Shown here in pieces: positions 18,036 to 26,828 of a stretch of DNA of 64,000 bases (positions are counted from its first letter, which is position 1; each line of letters starts with the position of its first letter). The stretch covers positions 1 through 64,000 of the forward strand of contig NZ_CAJATU010000158.1 of the NCBI RefSeq assembly GCF_903944925.1, in the 5' to 3' direction. A program made the position numbers and the translations under genes. The DNA is from an uncultured Rhodopila sp. GTDB taxonomy: Bacteria > Pseudomonadota > Alphaproteobacteria > Acetobacterales > Acetobacteraceae. Under the pieces are notes generated by a model that did no database searches, was not told where the DNA came from, and saw only the letters and a program-made list of their open reading frames with translations.

Positions 18036-18985
18036 CCATCAAGGTAGCCCTCGCCGGAGCAGGCGCGTTCGGCATCAAGCATCTCGACGGGATCAGGAAT
18101 ATCGACGGCTTGGAGGTCGTCTCGCTGGTCAGCCGCGAACTGGACGCTACGCGGGAGATCGCGGCGAAGTATGGCATTCCGCATGTCACGACAGAGCTTG
18201 AAGACAGCCTGGCGATCAGGGAGGTGGATGCGGTCATTTTGTGCACGCCGACTCAGTTGCATGCATCGCAGACGATCGCGGCGCTGAAGGCCGGGAAGCA
18301 TGTGCAGGTGGAGATCCCGCTGGCGGATTCGTGGCGCGAGGCGCAGGCGGTGGCCGAGCTGGCGGCGGGCAGCGGGAAGGTGGCGATGTGCGGCCATACG
18401 CGCCGCTTCAATCCGAGCCATCAGTGGGTGCATCGCAGGCGGGTGGCGGGCGAGTTCAACATCCAGCAGATGGATGTGCAGACCTATTTCTTCCGGCGTA
18501 CGAACATGAATGCGCTCGGGCAGCCGCGGAGCTGGACGGATCATCTGCTGTGGCACCATGCGGCGCATACTGTCGATCTGTTTGCGTATCAGGCGCGCTC
18601 CGCCATCGTGAAGGCGAACGCGATCCAGGGGCCGATTCATCCGGTGCTTGGGATCGCGATGGATATGTCGATTCAGTTGAAGGCGGCGAACGGCGCGATC
18701 TGCACGCTGAGCTTGTCGTTCAACAATGACGGGCCGTTGGGGACGTTTTTTCGCTACATCGGCGATACGGGGACCTACATCGCCCGATACGACGACCTGT
18801 TCAATGGGAGGGAGGAACAGATCGACGTTTCGAAGGTGGATGTGTCGATGAACGGGATCGAGCTGCAGGACCGCGAATTCTTTGCGGCGATCCGCGAGGG
18901 GCGGGAGCCGAACTCGAGCGTCGCGCAGGTGCTGCCGTGCTACCAGGTGCTGCACGGGCTGGAGCAACAGTTGAACGGGGATTGA
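18032..18985 (+). CDS. ligC: 4-carboxy-2-hydroxymuconate-6-semialdehyde dehydrogenase LigC
   Basis: LigC oxidises the ring-cleavage product to 2-pyrone-4,6-dicarboxylate with NAD(P). It is a 317-aa Gfo/Idh/MocA protein: Rossmann motif ALAGAGAFGIKHL at residues 6-18, and HVQVEIPLADS where most family members have EKP. TRRFNPSHQW and DHLLWHHAAHTVDL match LigC proteins. It closes the operon. Confidence 0.92.
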   Translation: MTIKVALAGAGAFGIKHLDGIRNIDGLEVVSLVSRELDATREIAAKYGIPHVTTELEDSLAIREVDAVILCTPTQLHASQTIAALKAGKHVQVEIPLADSWREAQAVAELAAGSGKVAMCGHTRRFNPSHQWVHRRRVAGEFNIQQMDVQTYFFRRTNMNALGQPRSWTDHLLWHHAAHTVDLFAYQARSAIVKANAIQGPIHPVLGIAMDMSIQLKAANGAICTLSLSFNNDGPLGTFFRYIGDTGTYIARYDDLFNGREEQIDVSKVDVSMNGIELQDREFFAAIREGREPNSSVAQVLPCYQVLHGLEQQLNGD

Positions 18986-19149
18986 GGGTTCGTTCGGAAT
19001 ACCGGCTTTCACAGGGGACATCTCGAACGGCAGCGTACGCAGTTCCGTGATCCCAACTACGGCGACATCACACTCCACGAAGGCTCCCTCGAACCGGCAA
19101 GCTGCTCGCCTATGTAGCAGCCTGCTGCCTTCGAGGAGAATATCCGTCC

Positions 19150-20655
19150 ATGTCACAGAGTTCGGCGCTGCCCACCTACAGCGCCATTTACGCATTCGGC
19201 GACAGCCTGTCCGATGCCGGCAACCTCTCGATATCCACCAAAGCCGCGGGCGCGCAGGAGCCGGTTTCACCGCCCTACTTCACCCAGCAATACGGGACGA
19301 GCACCGGCACCGTTTTCAGCAACGGCCCGACCTGGGTGCAGAATGTGTCGATCGCCCTCGGCCTCGGCACGCTGGCGCCCAGCCTGACCGGAGGAACCGA
19401 CTTCGCCTATGGCGGGGCCGAAACCGGGCTGACGCCGCAGAATACAACCGATCCCAAGATCCAGGCGATTTCGCTGCCGGCGCAGCTTACCCAGTTCCAG
19501 AAGCAGGTGACGACACCTGCGGCAAACGCGCTGTATACGCTGTCGATCGGGTCGAACGACCTGCTCGATATCCTCGGCACGCCCGGGTTGAGCGCGGACC
19601 AGCAGGCCACCGACGTAAACGATGCGGTGGCCAACGAAATCAGCTTCGTGAAGTCGCTGGTTTCCGACGGCGCGAAGAACCTGCTGGTGCTGGACATCCC
19701 GGATCTCGGCAAGACGCCGGACGTCATGCTCGGGCTGGCCAACGGCAGCAACACGCCATCGGCCGCCCTCGACGCCGAGGCATCGCAGCTTGCCAGTTCC
19801 TACAATTCGGCCCTGACCAGCCAGCTCGCCGCGCTGGCCAGCGCGAGCGCGGTGAATGTGCATGTGGTCGATGCCTATGGGCTGATCGACAGCGCGGTCG
19901 CGAACCCGGCGTCCTACGGGCTGACCAACGTGACCTCGCGCGTATGGACCGGCAACTACACCGATTCCACCAGCGGCACGCTTGCGGCGACGACCCCGGC
20001 GGCGCAGGACCAGTATCTGTTCTGGGACAGCCTTCACCCGACCGAGACCGGCCATCAGGCGATCGCCGATGCCGCCGAACAGCAGCTTTCAGGCGCGCCC
20101 GTGCTGGCAGTGACGGACACCACGACCGGCCAGCCGGTGACGGCGACGGGGCAACCCTACACCGGTCCGGTAGCAGGCGTGCAGCAGGAGTATGTCTCGA
20201 TCAGCACCGATAACCTGAACATCAGCGCCAGCACGCCGAATTGGTTCATCTACAGTGCCAGCACCCTGGGCAGCATTTCGGCCAGCAGCGGCACCAACGT
20301 GCTGGACGGCACCGGTTCGGATTTCTTTACCGGTGGCAGCGGTATCGACAACTTCTACGTGGATTATGAAAACCAGGCCGCCTCGATCTGGAGCACGATC
20401 ACCAACTTCCATGCCGGCGACACCGCAACAATCTGGGGCCTGACAGCCGATGAGTTCCCAAAAATAAGCTGGCAGATCGGGCAAGGCGCGGCCGGCTATA
20501 CCGGCCTGACGGTGCACGTCCCCAGCCCCGGCGGTTCGAGCGCGGCGCTGACCTTTGCGGGCCTGACGGCCTTGAGTCTCAGCGACGGGCAGCTTGGCAT
20601 CGGCTCTGGCGAATCTGGCGGCGTTGCCTATTTCACCATCCATGCCAACGCCTGA
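19150..20655 (+). CDS. SGNH/GDSL esterase with RTX-like C-terminal region, probably type I secreted
   Basis: The first 320 residues form a GDSL lipase/esterase: FGDSLSDAGN (residues 16-25, nucleophile Ser19), SIGSNDLLD (block III) and DSLHPTETGH (about 298-307, catalytic Asp and His). A short Gly/Asp stretch, NVLDGTGSDFFTGGSGIDNF (about 378-397), resembles an RTX calcium repeat, followed by a C-terminal domain rich in Ser, Gly and Thr. There is no Sec or Tat signal, which together suggests type I secretion; no exporter genes are nearby. The substrate is unknown. Confidence 0.85.
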   Translation: MSQSSALPTYSAIYAFGDSLSDAGNLSISTKAAGAQEPVSPPYFTQQYGTSTGTVFSNGPTWVQNVSIALGLGTLAPSLTGGTDFAYGGAETGLTPQNTTDPKIQAISLPAQLTQFQKQVTTPAANALYTLSIGSNDLLDILGTPGLSADQQATDVNDAVANEISFVKSLVSDGAKNLLVLDIPDLGKTPDVMLGLANGSNTPSAALDAEASQLASSYNSALTSQLAALASASAVNVHVVDAYGLIDSAVANPASYGLTNVTSRVWTGNYTDSTSGTLAATTPAAQDQYLFWDSLHPTETGHQAIADAAEQQLSGAPVLAVTDTTTGQPVTATGQPYTGPVAGVQQEYVSISTDNLNISASTPNWFIYSASTLGSISASSGTNVLDGTGSDFFTGGSGIDNFYVDYENQAASIWSTITNFHAGDTATIWGLTADEFPKISWQIGQGAAGYTGLTVHVPSPGGSSAALTFAGLTALSLSDGQLGIGSGESGGVAYFTIHANA

Positions 20656-20658
20656 CCG

Positions 20659-22134
20659 CTAAACACGCGTGCCAGCGGCCAGAACCGCAACGGCGCAGGA
20701 CGCCAGTCGCGTCCGCACACTATCCGCCCGGCTCGTCAGAATGATCGGCACCGCCGCGCCAAGGACGATACCGGCGGCATCCGCCCCGCCGGAGAAGCTC
20801 ATTTGCTTGGCCAGGATGTTCCCCGCTTCCAGGTTGGGAACGATGAGGATGTCCGGATGGCCCGCCACGGCTGAGGCGATGCCCTTGGTCAGCGCCGCCG
20901 CGGCGTTGATCGCATTGTCGAACGCCAACGGGCCGTCGAGAACACCGCCCTTGATCTGGCCGCGATCCGACATTTTGCACAAAGCCGCTGCGTCCAGCGT
21001 GGACGGCATCGCTGCGGTCACCGTCTCCACCGCGGATAGCACAGCCACCTTGGGCACCGCGATACCGAGGGCGATTGCCAGGTCGATCGCGTTCTGCACG
21101 ATATCGACCTTGTCCTCCAGGCCCGGGGCGATGTTGATCGCGCAATCGGACAGGATCAGCGGCTTGCCCGAGGACGCCAGCAGCATGACATAGGCGTGGC
21201 TGATGCGACGCGCCGTGCGCAACCGGTTTTCCCGCCGCATCACCTCGTGCATCAGTTCATCGGTGTGCAGGCTGCCCTTCATCAGCGCCTGCACCTTGCC
21301 GTCCCGCGCCAGCGCCACGCCGACCTCGGCTGCTTCGTGCGAATGGGTGGTGTTGATGATCTGCTGACCGGAAAGATCGAGACCGGCTTCCTCCGCCACC
21401 GCGCGGATCTTGCCCTCCGGTCCCACCAGGAACGGTTCGATGAACCCGGCCGCCGCGGCGTCGAGTGCGCCTTGCAGACTGCCATGGTCGCAGGGATGCA
21501 CGATGGCCGTCGGCAACGGCGGAAGGCCACCGGCATGGCTGAGCAAATCCGAGTAAGCCTGATGGTGGATGACGGATACTTCGGGCAGCGCCACCCGTTC
21601 CCGGCGCACTTTGCCGGCCGGTGCGATGACCTCGGCATTGCCGGAGATGACCTCCTGGCCGTGCTGGTTGGTGCAGAGGCAGTCGAAGACGACGCGTTTC
21701 CTGTCGGCATGGGTCTCCCGCACCACAACTTTCGCCGTCAGCGTGTCCCCTGGTTTGACCGGAGCGCGGAAGCGCAGATCCTGGCCGAGGTAGATCGTCC
21801 CCGGCCCGGGCAGCAGCGTGCCGAGCACCGTGGAAAACATCGACCCGCCCAGCATGCCGTGCGCTACGACGCCGTGGCATCCGGTTTCCTCGGCATAGCC
21901 GGGGTCGAGGTGGGTCGGGTTCACGTCGCCGGACACGCTGGCGAAGAGTTCGATGTCTTGGTTGGTGAAGGTGCGGACGACCTGCGCCGCATCGCCGATG
22001 GCGATTTCATCGAAGGTGCGGTTCTCGATGATGCCGGGCGGGGGAAGGTCGCAAGCGGCGAGACCGCAGCCGATGGGTGACAGGCTGCGGGATATCGTGT
22101 CGTACGAAGTACGTTCAAGGGTGTCCATGATCAA
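20659..22134 (-). CDS. Bifunctional MaoC enoyl-CoA hydratase/phosphate acetyl(butyryl)transferase
   Basis: Residues about 35-160 form a MaoC hot-dog domain (NPTHLDPGYAEETGCHGVVAHGML). Residues about 185-490 form a phosphotransacetylase/phosphotransbutyrylase domain (IVHPCDHGSLQGALDAA, EAGNILAKQMSF, GIVLGAAVPIILTSRADS). Fusions of this kind are found in many proteobacteria and are often linked to polyhydroxyalkanoate or acyl-phosphate metabolism. It is 491 aa. The start could be ATG 22134 or 22128. It converges on the esterase gene with 3 bases between the stops. The 216 bases upstream are AT-rich and should hold its promoter. Confidence 0.88.
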   Translation of the reverse strand: MIMDTLERTSYDTISRSLSPIGCGLAACDLPPPGIIENRTFDEIAIGDAAQVVRTFTNQDIELFASVSGDVNPTHLDPGYAEETGCHGVVAHGMLGGSMFSTVLGTLLPGPGTIYLGQDLRFRAPVKPGDTLTAKVVVRETHADRKRVVFDCLCTNQHGQEVISGNAEVIAPAGKVRRERVALPEVSVIHHQAYSDLLSHAGGLPPLPTAIVHPCDHGSLQGALDAAAAGFIEPFLVGPEGKIRAVAEEAGLDLSGQQIINTTHSHEAAEVGVALARDGKVQALMKGSLHTDELMHEVMRRENRLRTARRISHAYVMLLASSGKPLILSDCAINIAPGLEDKVDIVQNAIDLAIALGIAVPKVAVLSAVETVTAAMPSTLDAAALCKMSDRGQIKGGVLDGPLAFDNAINAAAALTKGIASAVAGHPDILIVPNLEAGNILAKQMSFSGGADAAGIVLGAAVPIILTSRADSVRTRLASCAVAVLAAGTRV

Positions 22135-22350
22135 GCGTCTGGCTCAGGTTGGCGGACGACGAACAGGCAAACACAGCTCTGGTTTGGTTTCAAATTGCGG
22201 AATCCAAATCAATGTCCGACGATTAAGCGAGCCGCTCCTCGTTTGTCAACTATAAATTGATTCACGGCGAAAGGTTTATTATTGTTTAACGCCGGTTGTA
22301 TTTGAATTACTCCTGTATGTATTACGCCACGCCGTCTCGGCACACCGGGA

Positions 22351-22758
22351 TCAGCACGGCTCAAGACCCTCCAGTTCTCCCCTCAGCTTCGGCCGGGAGC
22401 GGAGATCGTCGGCTTCAGTCAGGATCACGTAGCGGCCCGTCTCGGACGTCATCAGATAGCTGGTTGCCGGCAACGGCCCTGGCGGCAGCGCCGCGACACG
22501 GCAAAACGCCTTCGTCGCGATGCCGAACCCCAGCGACACCGTCCGGTCCGCCGCGCCGTTTCCCCGCGTGACAGCGTCCATCGTCACGCCGCCGGGACGC
22601 GGCTTCACCGCATCGGGCAGACGCACGGCAACCCGCAGCACCGCGGGATCGGTTGTCGCAATACCGATGCGGCTCAACGCCGGCAGCGATGCCGGCGGTA
22701 TCGACCCGCATCCGCCCGGGGCCAGGGCAGCGGACAGGACCATGATCCACCGGACCAT
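22351..22758 (-). CDS. Small putative lipoprotein of unknown function
   Basis: The 135-aa protein starts with a short hydrophobic segment ending LAPGGCGS, a plausible lipobox with Cys17. I recognise no domain in the rest. It starts 15 bases after the phosphofructokinase stop on the same strand, so the two are probably cotranscribed. The codon use is like its neighbours. Confidence 0.55.
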   Translation of the reverse strand: MVRWIMVLSAALAPGGCGSIPPASLPALSRIGIATTDPAVLRVAVRLPDAVKPRPGGVTMDAVTRGNGAADRTVSLGFGIATKAFCRVAALPPGPLPATSYLMTSETGRYVILTEADDLRSRPKLRGELEGLEPC

Positions 22759-22773
22759 GGTCCCGGGCGCCCC

Positions 22774-23862
22774 CTATCGGTCGCCGAGGCAGATGCCCAG
22801 GCCGCGGGCGGTGCTGACCAGTGCGTCGTCGGCGCCGATGGCCTGTGTCGGCTCGAACGCCGCGACCAGCGGAACATCCACCACGCGACGGTTCTGCCAG
22901 GCCACCAGGCGGTCGAACTTGCCCTGCGCGATCAGGTCCACGGCATAGACGCCGAACGCCGAACCAACCAGGCGATCGTCCCATGTCGGCTGGCCGCCGC
23001 GCTGCACGTGGCCCAGCACGGTGACGCGCGTCTCCGCCCCGGTCCGGCGGGTGATCGCCTCACCCAGCACATGGCCGATGCCGCCATAAGTGGTGCCACC
23101 CAGCGCGTGACTGAGTTGCACGCGCTCACCCGATTTGTCGCGCACCGCCTCGGCCACCACGACGATGGCGAAGTTGTGCCCGTGGTGCCGCACCTTCTTG
23201 ATATGCGCGGCTACGGCGTCGAGGTCGTAGGGAATCTCCGGGATCAGGATCACGTCCGCGCCGCCGGCGATGCCGGCCGCCAGGGCGATGTGGCCGCAAT
23301 CGCGTCCCATCACTTCCAGGATCATCACCCGGTCATGGCTGGCGGCCGTCGGCTGAAGACGATCGATGGCCTCGGTCGCGACCATCACCGCGGTGTGGTA
23401 ACCGACGGAGTTCTCGGTGGCGCCGACGTCGTTGTCGATCGTCTTGGGCACACCCACGAGCGGAATGTTCCCCTGTTGCGCGAGGTGCCGCAGGATGGCC
23501 ATGCTGCCGTCGCCGCCGATGGCGATCAGGCCGTCGAGGCCCAGCATGCGGTAGCCTTCGATAACCTCCTCGGAACGGTCTTTTAGCGTACCGTCCGGCA
23601 TCGGGAAGGCGAACGGATCGCCGCGATTGGTGGTGCCGAGGATCGTTCCGGCGCTGCGAGCCATGGAGGTGCTGGCCGTTGCCAGGTCGAGCGGTGTGAA
23701 CTCGACGGGCCGCTTCAACAGGCCCTGGGTGCCCTGGTGAATGCCGAGCACGCGCCAGCCGTAACCCAGGATGGCGCGTGTGACGACGGCGCGAATGACG
23801 GCGTTGAGCCCGGCGCAATCGCCACCGCTTGTCAGAACGCCGATGGTCTTCGTGGAACTCAT
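22774..23862 (-). CDS. pfkA: 6-phosphofructokinase, group III (ATP or PPi donor uncertain)
   Basis: The 362-aa enzyme phosphorylates fructose 6-phosphate. GVLTSGGDCAGLNA (residues 8-21), IAIGGDGSMAIL and VPKTIDNDV are the donor and sugar sites, and ILEVMGRDCGHIAL follows. Glycine in GGDGS together with lysine in PKTIDND is the mixed pattern of group III enzymes, which include both ATP- and PPi-users. The start is ATG 23862, preceded by GAGGTG. The 248 bases upstream (23863-24110) hold no gene I can support. Confidence 0.92.
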   Translation of the reverse strand: MSSTKTIGVLTSGGDCAGLNAVIRAVVTRAILGYGWRVLGIHQGTQGLLKRPVEFTPLDLATASTSMARSAGTILGTTNRGDPFAFPMPDGTLKDRSEEVIEGYRMLGLDGLIAIGGDGSMAILRHLAQQGNIPLVGVPKTIDNDVGATENSVGYHTAVMVATEAIDRLQPTAASHDRVMILEVMGRDCGHIALAAGIAGGADVILIPEIPYDLDAVAAHIKKVRHHGHNFAIVVVAEAVRDKSGERVQLSHALGGTTYGGIGHVLGEAITRRTGAETRVTVLGHVQRGGQPTWDDRLVGSAFGVYAVDLIAQGKFDRLVAWQNRRVVDVPLVAAFEPTQAIGADDALVSTARGLGICLGDR

Positions 23863-24110
23863 GATCACCTCTGGGAGCCGCAGTGAATTGGTTTTGCGAT
23901 CTTTGCATGCCAATCGGCCCGTGGCACCATTAATTTCATGGGTCAGGGTGCGAAAGCTCGGGCTTGCCTGTCCCGCGCGACCGATTGGCGGCAGGTTTTT
24001 CCGCGCGGGCTGGAAAAACGCCGGCGGGACGGGCTTTCGGAGAATTGATCCGGGGCAGGGCAACCGGCCGCCGGAAGCGAAGGTCTCGGTCCCGAAACCG
24101 CATTCGCCGG

Positions 24111-24434
24111 TTAGATTTGCGTCTCCGGCAGCACCAGCACCAGGCCTTCGAGCGCCGCGCTGGCCGTGATCTGGCAGGACAGCCGGCTGTTCGGCCGGCG
24201 CTCCGCAGCCACGGTCTCCAGCATCGCCCGTTCCGCGTCGGTCGGCTCCGGCAGCTCCGAGAGGCGGGCGGGCTCCACGTAGCAGTGGCAGGTGCCGCAA
24301 GCGCAGGAGCCGCCGCATTCGGCGAGAATGCCGTTCACGCCGTTGGCGGTGGCACCCTTCATCAGGCTTCTGCCCTCGGGGACGTTGACTGTGACGGCGT
24401 TGCCGGAAGGTTCGACGTACGTGATCTGGACCAT
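24111..24434 (-). CDS. [2Fe-2S] ferredoxin, adrenodoxin/putidaredoxin type
   Basis: The 107-aa protein has the cluster motif CGGSCACGTCHC (about residues 40-51) and the distant fourth cysteine in LSCQI. Ferredoxins of this type feed cytochromes P450 and ring-hydroxylating oxygenases, but no such partner is in the window. It is divergent from ligAB, with a 211-base gap that holds the ligAB promoter module. The start is ATG 24434, where family similarity begins. Confidence 0.9.
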   Translation of the reverse strand: MVQITYVEPSGNAVTVNVPEGRSLMKGATANGVNGILAECGGSCACGTCHCYVEPARLSELPEPTDAERAMLETVAAERRPNSRLSCQITASAALEGLVLVLPETQI

Positions 24435-24549
24435 GCTGGCGGCATCCTCGACGCGGTGGGTCCGATACCTATCAGGTTCGCTCATCGGCGGAGAAAATTT
24501 TGCTCGACCGGCCCGAATGTTGATTTCCAGTATGGCCCGCGGCGGTGAT

Positions 24550-24623
24550 CCATGCCGAAATGGTCATAACTGGTATAGGCGCGATCCCACTGGTTCTTGG
24601 TCCATTGCTTTGGCAGGATAAGG
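24550..24623 (+). promoter_or_regulatory. Promoter module shared with ligU, copy 2
   Basis: Block A (24550-24582) differs from the ligU copy at 2 of 33 bases, and block B (24605-24623, TTGCTTTGGCAGGATAAGG) at 1 of 19. The 22-base spacer between the blocks has mostly diverged while its length is unchanged. It ends 22 bases before ligA. Confidence 0.75.
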
Positions 24624-24645
24624 CGTCTGATAAAGGGAAAACGTC

Positions 24646-25002
24646 ATGTCAACCACCAATTCGCACCAACCGGTGCCCGGAACGACGATCTTCGATGGCG
24701 AACAGGCCCGCAAGGGCTATGCGCTGAACAAGATGTGCTATTCGTTCAACGATGCCGCCAACCGCGCGGCGTTTCTCGATAACGAAGACAGCTATTGCGA
24801 GAAGTACGGCCTGAATGCGGAACAGCGCAACGCGATCCGCAACCGCAATGTGCTGCAGCTTATCGCGGCCGGCGGCAATGCCTATTACCTCGCCAAATTC
24901 GCCGGGATCTTCCGCCTGGACATGCAGGATATCGGCGCGCAGCAGACCGGCCTGACCAAGGACGAGTTCAAGGCGAAGCTTCTGGCCGCGAGGGGGGAAT
25001 AA
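24646..25002 (+). CDS. ligA: Protocatechuate 4,5-dioxygenase alpha subunit LigA
   Basis: LigA is the small subunit of the extradiol dioxygenase that cuts protocatechuate between C4 and C5. The 118-aa protein shows GYALNKMCYSFND and GGNAYYLAKFAGI, typical of LigA. It precedes ligB by 3 bases. The Sphingobium protein is slightly longer at the C-terminus. Confidence 0.94.
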   Translation: MSTTNSHQPVPGTTIFDGEQARKGYALNKMCYSFNDAANRAAFLDNEDSYCEKYGLNAEQRNAIRNRNVLQLIAAGGNAYYLAKFAGIFRLDMQDIGAQQTGLTKDEFKAKLLAARGE

Positions 25003-25005
25003 GCC

Positions 25006-25845
25006 ATGGCGAAGATCGTCGGCACCGTCAGCACATCGCACATCCCCGCCATCGGCGGCGCGATCCACAAGGGCTTGCAGAACGATCCGTATTGGAAGCC
25101 GTTTTTCGATGGATTCCCGCCGGTGCGCGACTGGCTCGCCTCGGTGCGGCCGGACGTGGTCATTGTTGCCTATAACGACCACGGACTGAATTTCTTCCTC
25201 GACAAGATGCCCACCTTCGCCGTCGGTGCGGCCGCGGAATACCGCAACGCCGATGAGGGCTGGGGAATCCCGGTGCTGCCGCCGTTCAAGGGCGACCAGG
25301 CGTTGTCCTGGCACCTGATCGAGTCGCTCGTCGGCGAGGATTTCGACCTGGTGACCTGCCAGGAGATGGTGGTCGATCACGCCCTGACGCTGCCGATGGC
25401 GCTGCTGTGGCCGGAGCAGAACTGGCCGGTGCGGGTCATTCCGGTGGTGGTGAACACGGTGCAGGCGCCGCTGCCGTCGGCCGCACGCTGCTACAAGCTC
25501 GGCCAGGCGATCGGCCGGGCCGTCGCGTCGTGGCCGGGCGAAGAGCGGGTTGTCGTGCTGGGCACTGGCGGTCTGTCGCATCAGTTGGACGGGGAGCGGG
25601 CCGGGTTCATCAACAAGGACTTCGACCTGAAGTTCATCGACAGCCTGACAGCGAACCCTGCCTGGGCAACGCAATATTCGACGGTGGAGCTGGTGGAGTT
25701 GGCGGGTACGCAGGGCGTCGAGCTGCTGAACTGGCTGGTGGCGCGCGGCACGTTGCCGGAGAAGGCGCGGCAGGTGCATGTGAACTACCACATCCCGATT
25801 TCGAATACCGCGTCGGGGCTGCTGGTGCTGGAGCCGGAGGGCTGA
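25006..25845 (+). CDS. ligB: Protocatechuate 4,5-dioxygenase beta subunit LigB
   Basis: LigB is the catalytic subunit with a non-heme Fe(II). STSHIPAIG gives His12, AYNDHGLNFF the second iron His, and YSTVELVELAG the iron-binding glutamate near residue 240. VDHALTLPM and GTGGLSHQLDGERAG hold the catalytic histidines. It is 279 aa, the usual length. With LigA it feeds the ligC-I-U-J-K genes at 12.9-19 kb. Confidence 0.95.
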   Translation: MAKIVGTVSTSHIPAIGGAIHKGLQNDPYWKPFFDGFPPVRDWLASVRPDVVIVAYNDHGLNFFLDKMPTFAVGAAAEYRNADEGWGIPVLPPFKGDQALSWHLIESLVGEDFDLVTCQEMVVDHALTLPMALLWPEQNWPVRVIPVVVNTVQAPLPSAARCYKLGQAIGRAVASWPGEERVVVLGTGGLSHQLDGERAGFINKDFDLKFIDSLTANPAWATQYSTVELVELAGTQGVELLNWLVARGTLPEKARQVHVNYHIPISNTASGLLVLEPEG

Positions 25846-25858
25846 CGCCTGCCGCCCG

Positions 25859-26779
25859 ATGGAACGTCTTGATTGCGACCGGATGTTCGTTGCGGTGCTA
25901 GAGTCGGGTAGCTTTTCCAGGGCTGCCCGGGCTCTCGGCACGAGTTCCGGGCAGGCATCCAAACTTGTTTCGAAGTTGGAAGCCGATCTCGGGGTTCAAT
26001 TGTTGAGTCGGACGACGCGGGCGCTGTCGGCGACCGAGGTCGGGCAGGCTTATTTCGAACGCGTCAAGGCGTTGCTGGAGGATTTCGACGCGCTGGATGC
26101 CTCCGTCCGGAACACGTCGGCCGCGGCGACGGGGCGATTGCGGCTTTCGCTGCCGGTATCTTTCGGAACGATGCAGATGACAGCCGATCTGATCGAGTTC
26201 GCGCGGGCTTATGGCGACATCCAGCTTGACGTCAGCTTCGCCGATCGGCTGGTGAATTTGATCGACGAGGGATTCCATGTCGCGGTACGCATCGGCAACC
26301 CCAGCGACAGCAGCCTGATCGCACGCAAGCTTTGCGATATGCGGGTGGTGACCGTTGCCGCGCCCGCCTATCTCGATCGTCTGGGCGCGCCGGAAGACCC
26401 CGCGGCGCTGGCGAAGCGGGAATGCATCATCGACACGAATTTTCGCGAGGCGTTCACCTGGCGGTTCCGCACTGCCGACGGGTCGTCAACGATTGCTGTG
26501 CCGGTGAAAGGCCGGCTGCGGTTTTCCAACGCCGAGGCCTGTCTCGCGGCTGCTGCTGCGGGGCTTGGCATTGCACGGGTGCCGAGCTTCATGGCCGGTC
26601 AGTGTTTCCGCACAGGAACAGTGAGGCCACTGCTTCAACAGTTCGAAGACCGGTCATTCGGGCTGTACGTTGTTTATCCCCCCGGCCGGCATCTCGCGCT
26701 GAAGGTGCGCGTGCTGGTGGATTTCCTGGTTGCGCGTTATCGCGGCGAACCGCCCTGGGACAAGGGCTGGCGGGACTGA
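25859..26779 (+). CDS. LysR-type regulator (YhaJ-like)
   Basis: The 306-aa protein has an N-terminal helix-turn-helix (DRMFVAVLESGSFSRAARAL...SGQASKLVSKLE) and an effector domain with AVRIGNPSDSSLIARKL, typical of the AaeR/YhaJ branch. It lies 13 bases after ligB in the same direction and 97 bases before doxX. In E. coli the LysR protein YhaJ controls yqjF, a doxX gene beside yqjG. The same gene types follow here, so it more likely controls the quinone-response genes than ligAB. Confidence 0.85.
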   Translation: MERLDCDRMFVAVLESGSFSRAARALGTSSGQASKLVSKLEADLGVQLLSRTTRALSATEVGQAYFERVKALLEDFDALDASVRNTSAAATGRLRLSLPVSFGTMQMTADLIEFARAYGDIQLDVSFADRLVNLIDEGFHVAVRIGNPSDSSLIARKLCDMRVVTVAAPAYLDRLGAPEDPAALAKRECIIDTNFREAFTWRFRTADGSSTIAVPVKGRLRFSNAEACLAAAAAGLGIARVPSFMAGQCFRTGTVRPLLQQFEDRSFGLYVVYPPGRHLALKVRVLVDFLVARYRGEPPWDKGWRD

Positions 26780-26828
26780 TTCCAATTTGGAAGCAGAGAC
26801 TGCCAGTTTATCCGGATATCTTTCATTT

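Noticed and set aside
18986..19149. A possible minus-strand relic between ligC and the esterase (reading VECDVAVVGITELRTLPFE)
   Set aside because: I could not match it to a family and it has no start or ribosome binding site; it is probably chance.
19267..20055. A minus-strand frame opposite the SGNH esterase
   Set aside because: It lies opposite intact GDSL catalytic blocks and has shadow composition.
23995..24019. GTTTTTCC...GGAAAAAC stem-loop between phosphofructokinase and ferredoxin
   Set aside because: The stem is short and AT-rich with no adjoining T-run, and it fits no gene end closely.
23863..24318. Open extension upstream of the phosphofructokinase start
   Set aside because: It has no similarity to the family, and ATG 23862 has a good ribosome binding site and begins at the conserved core.
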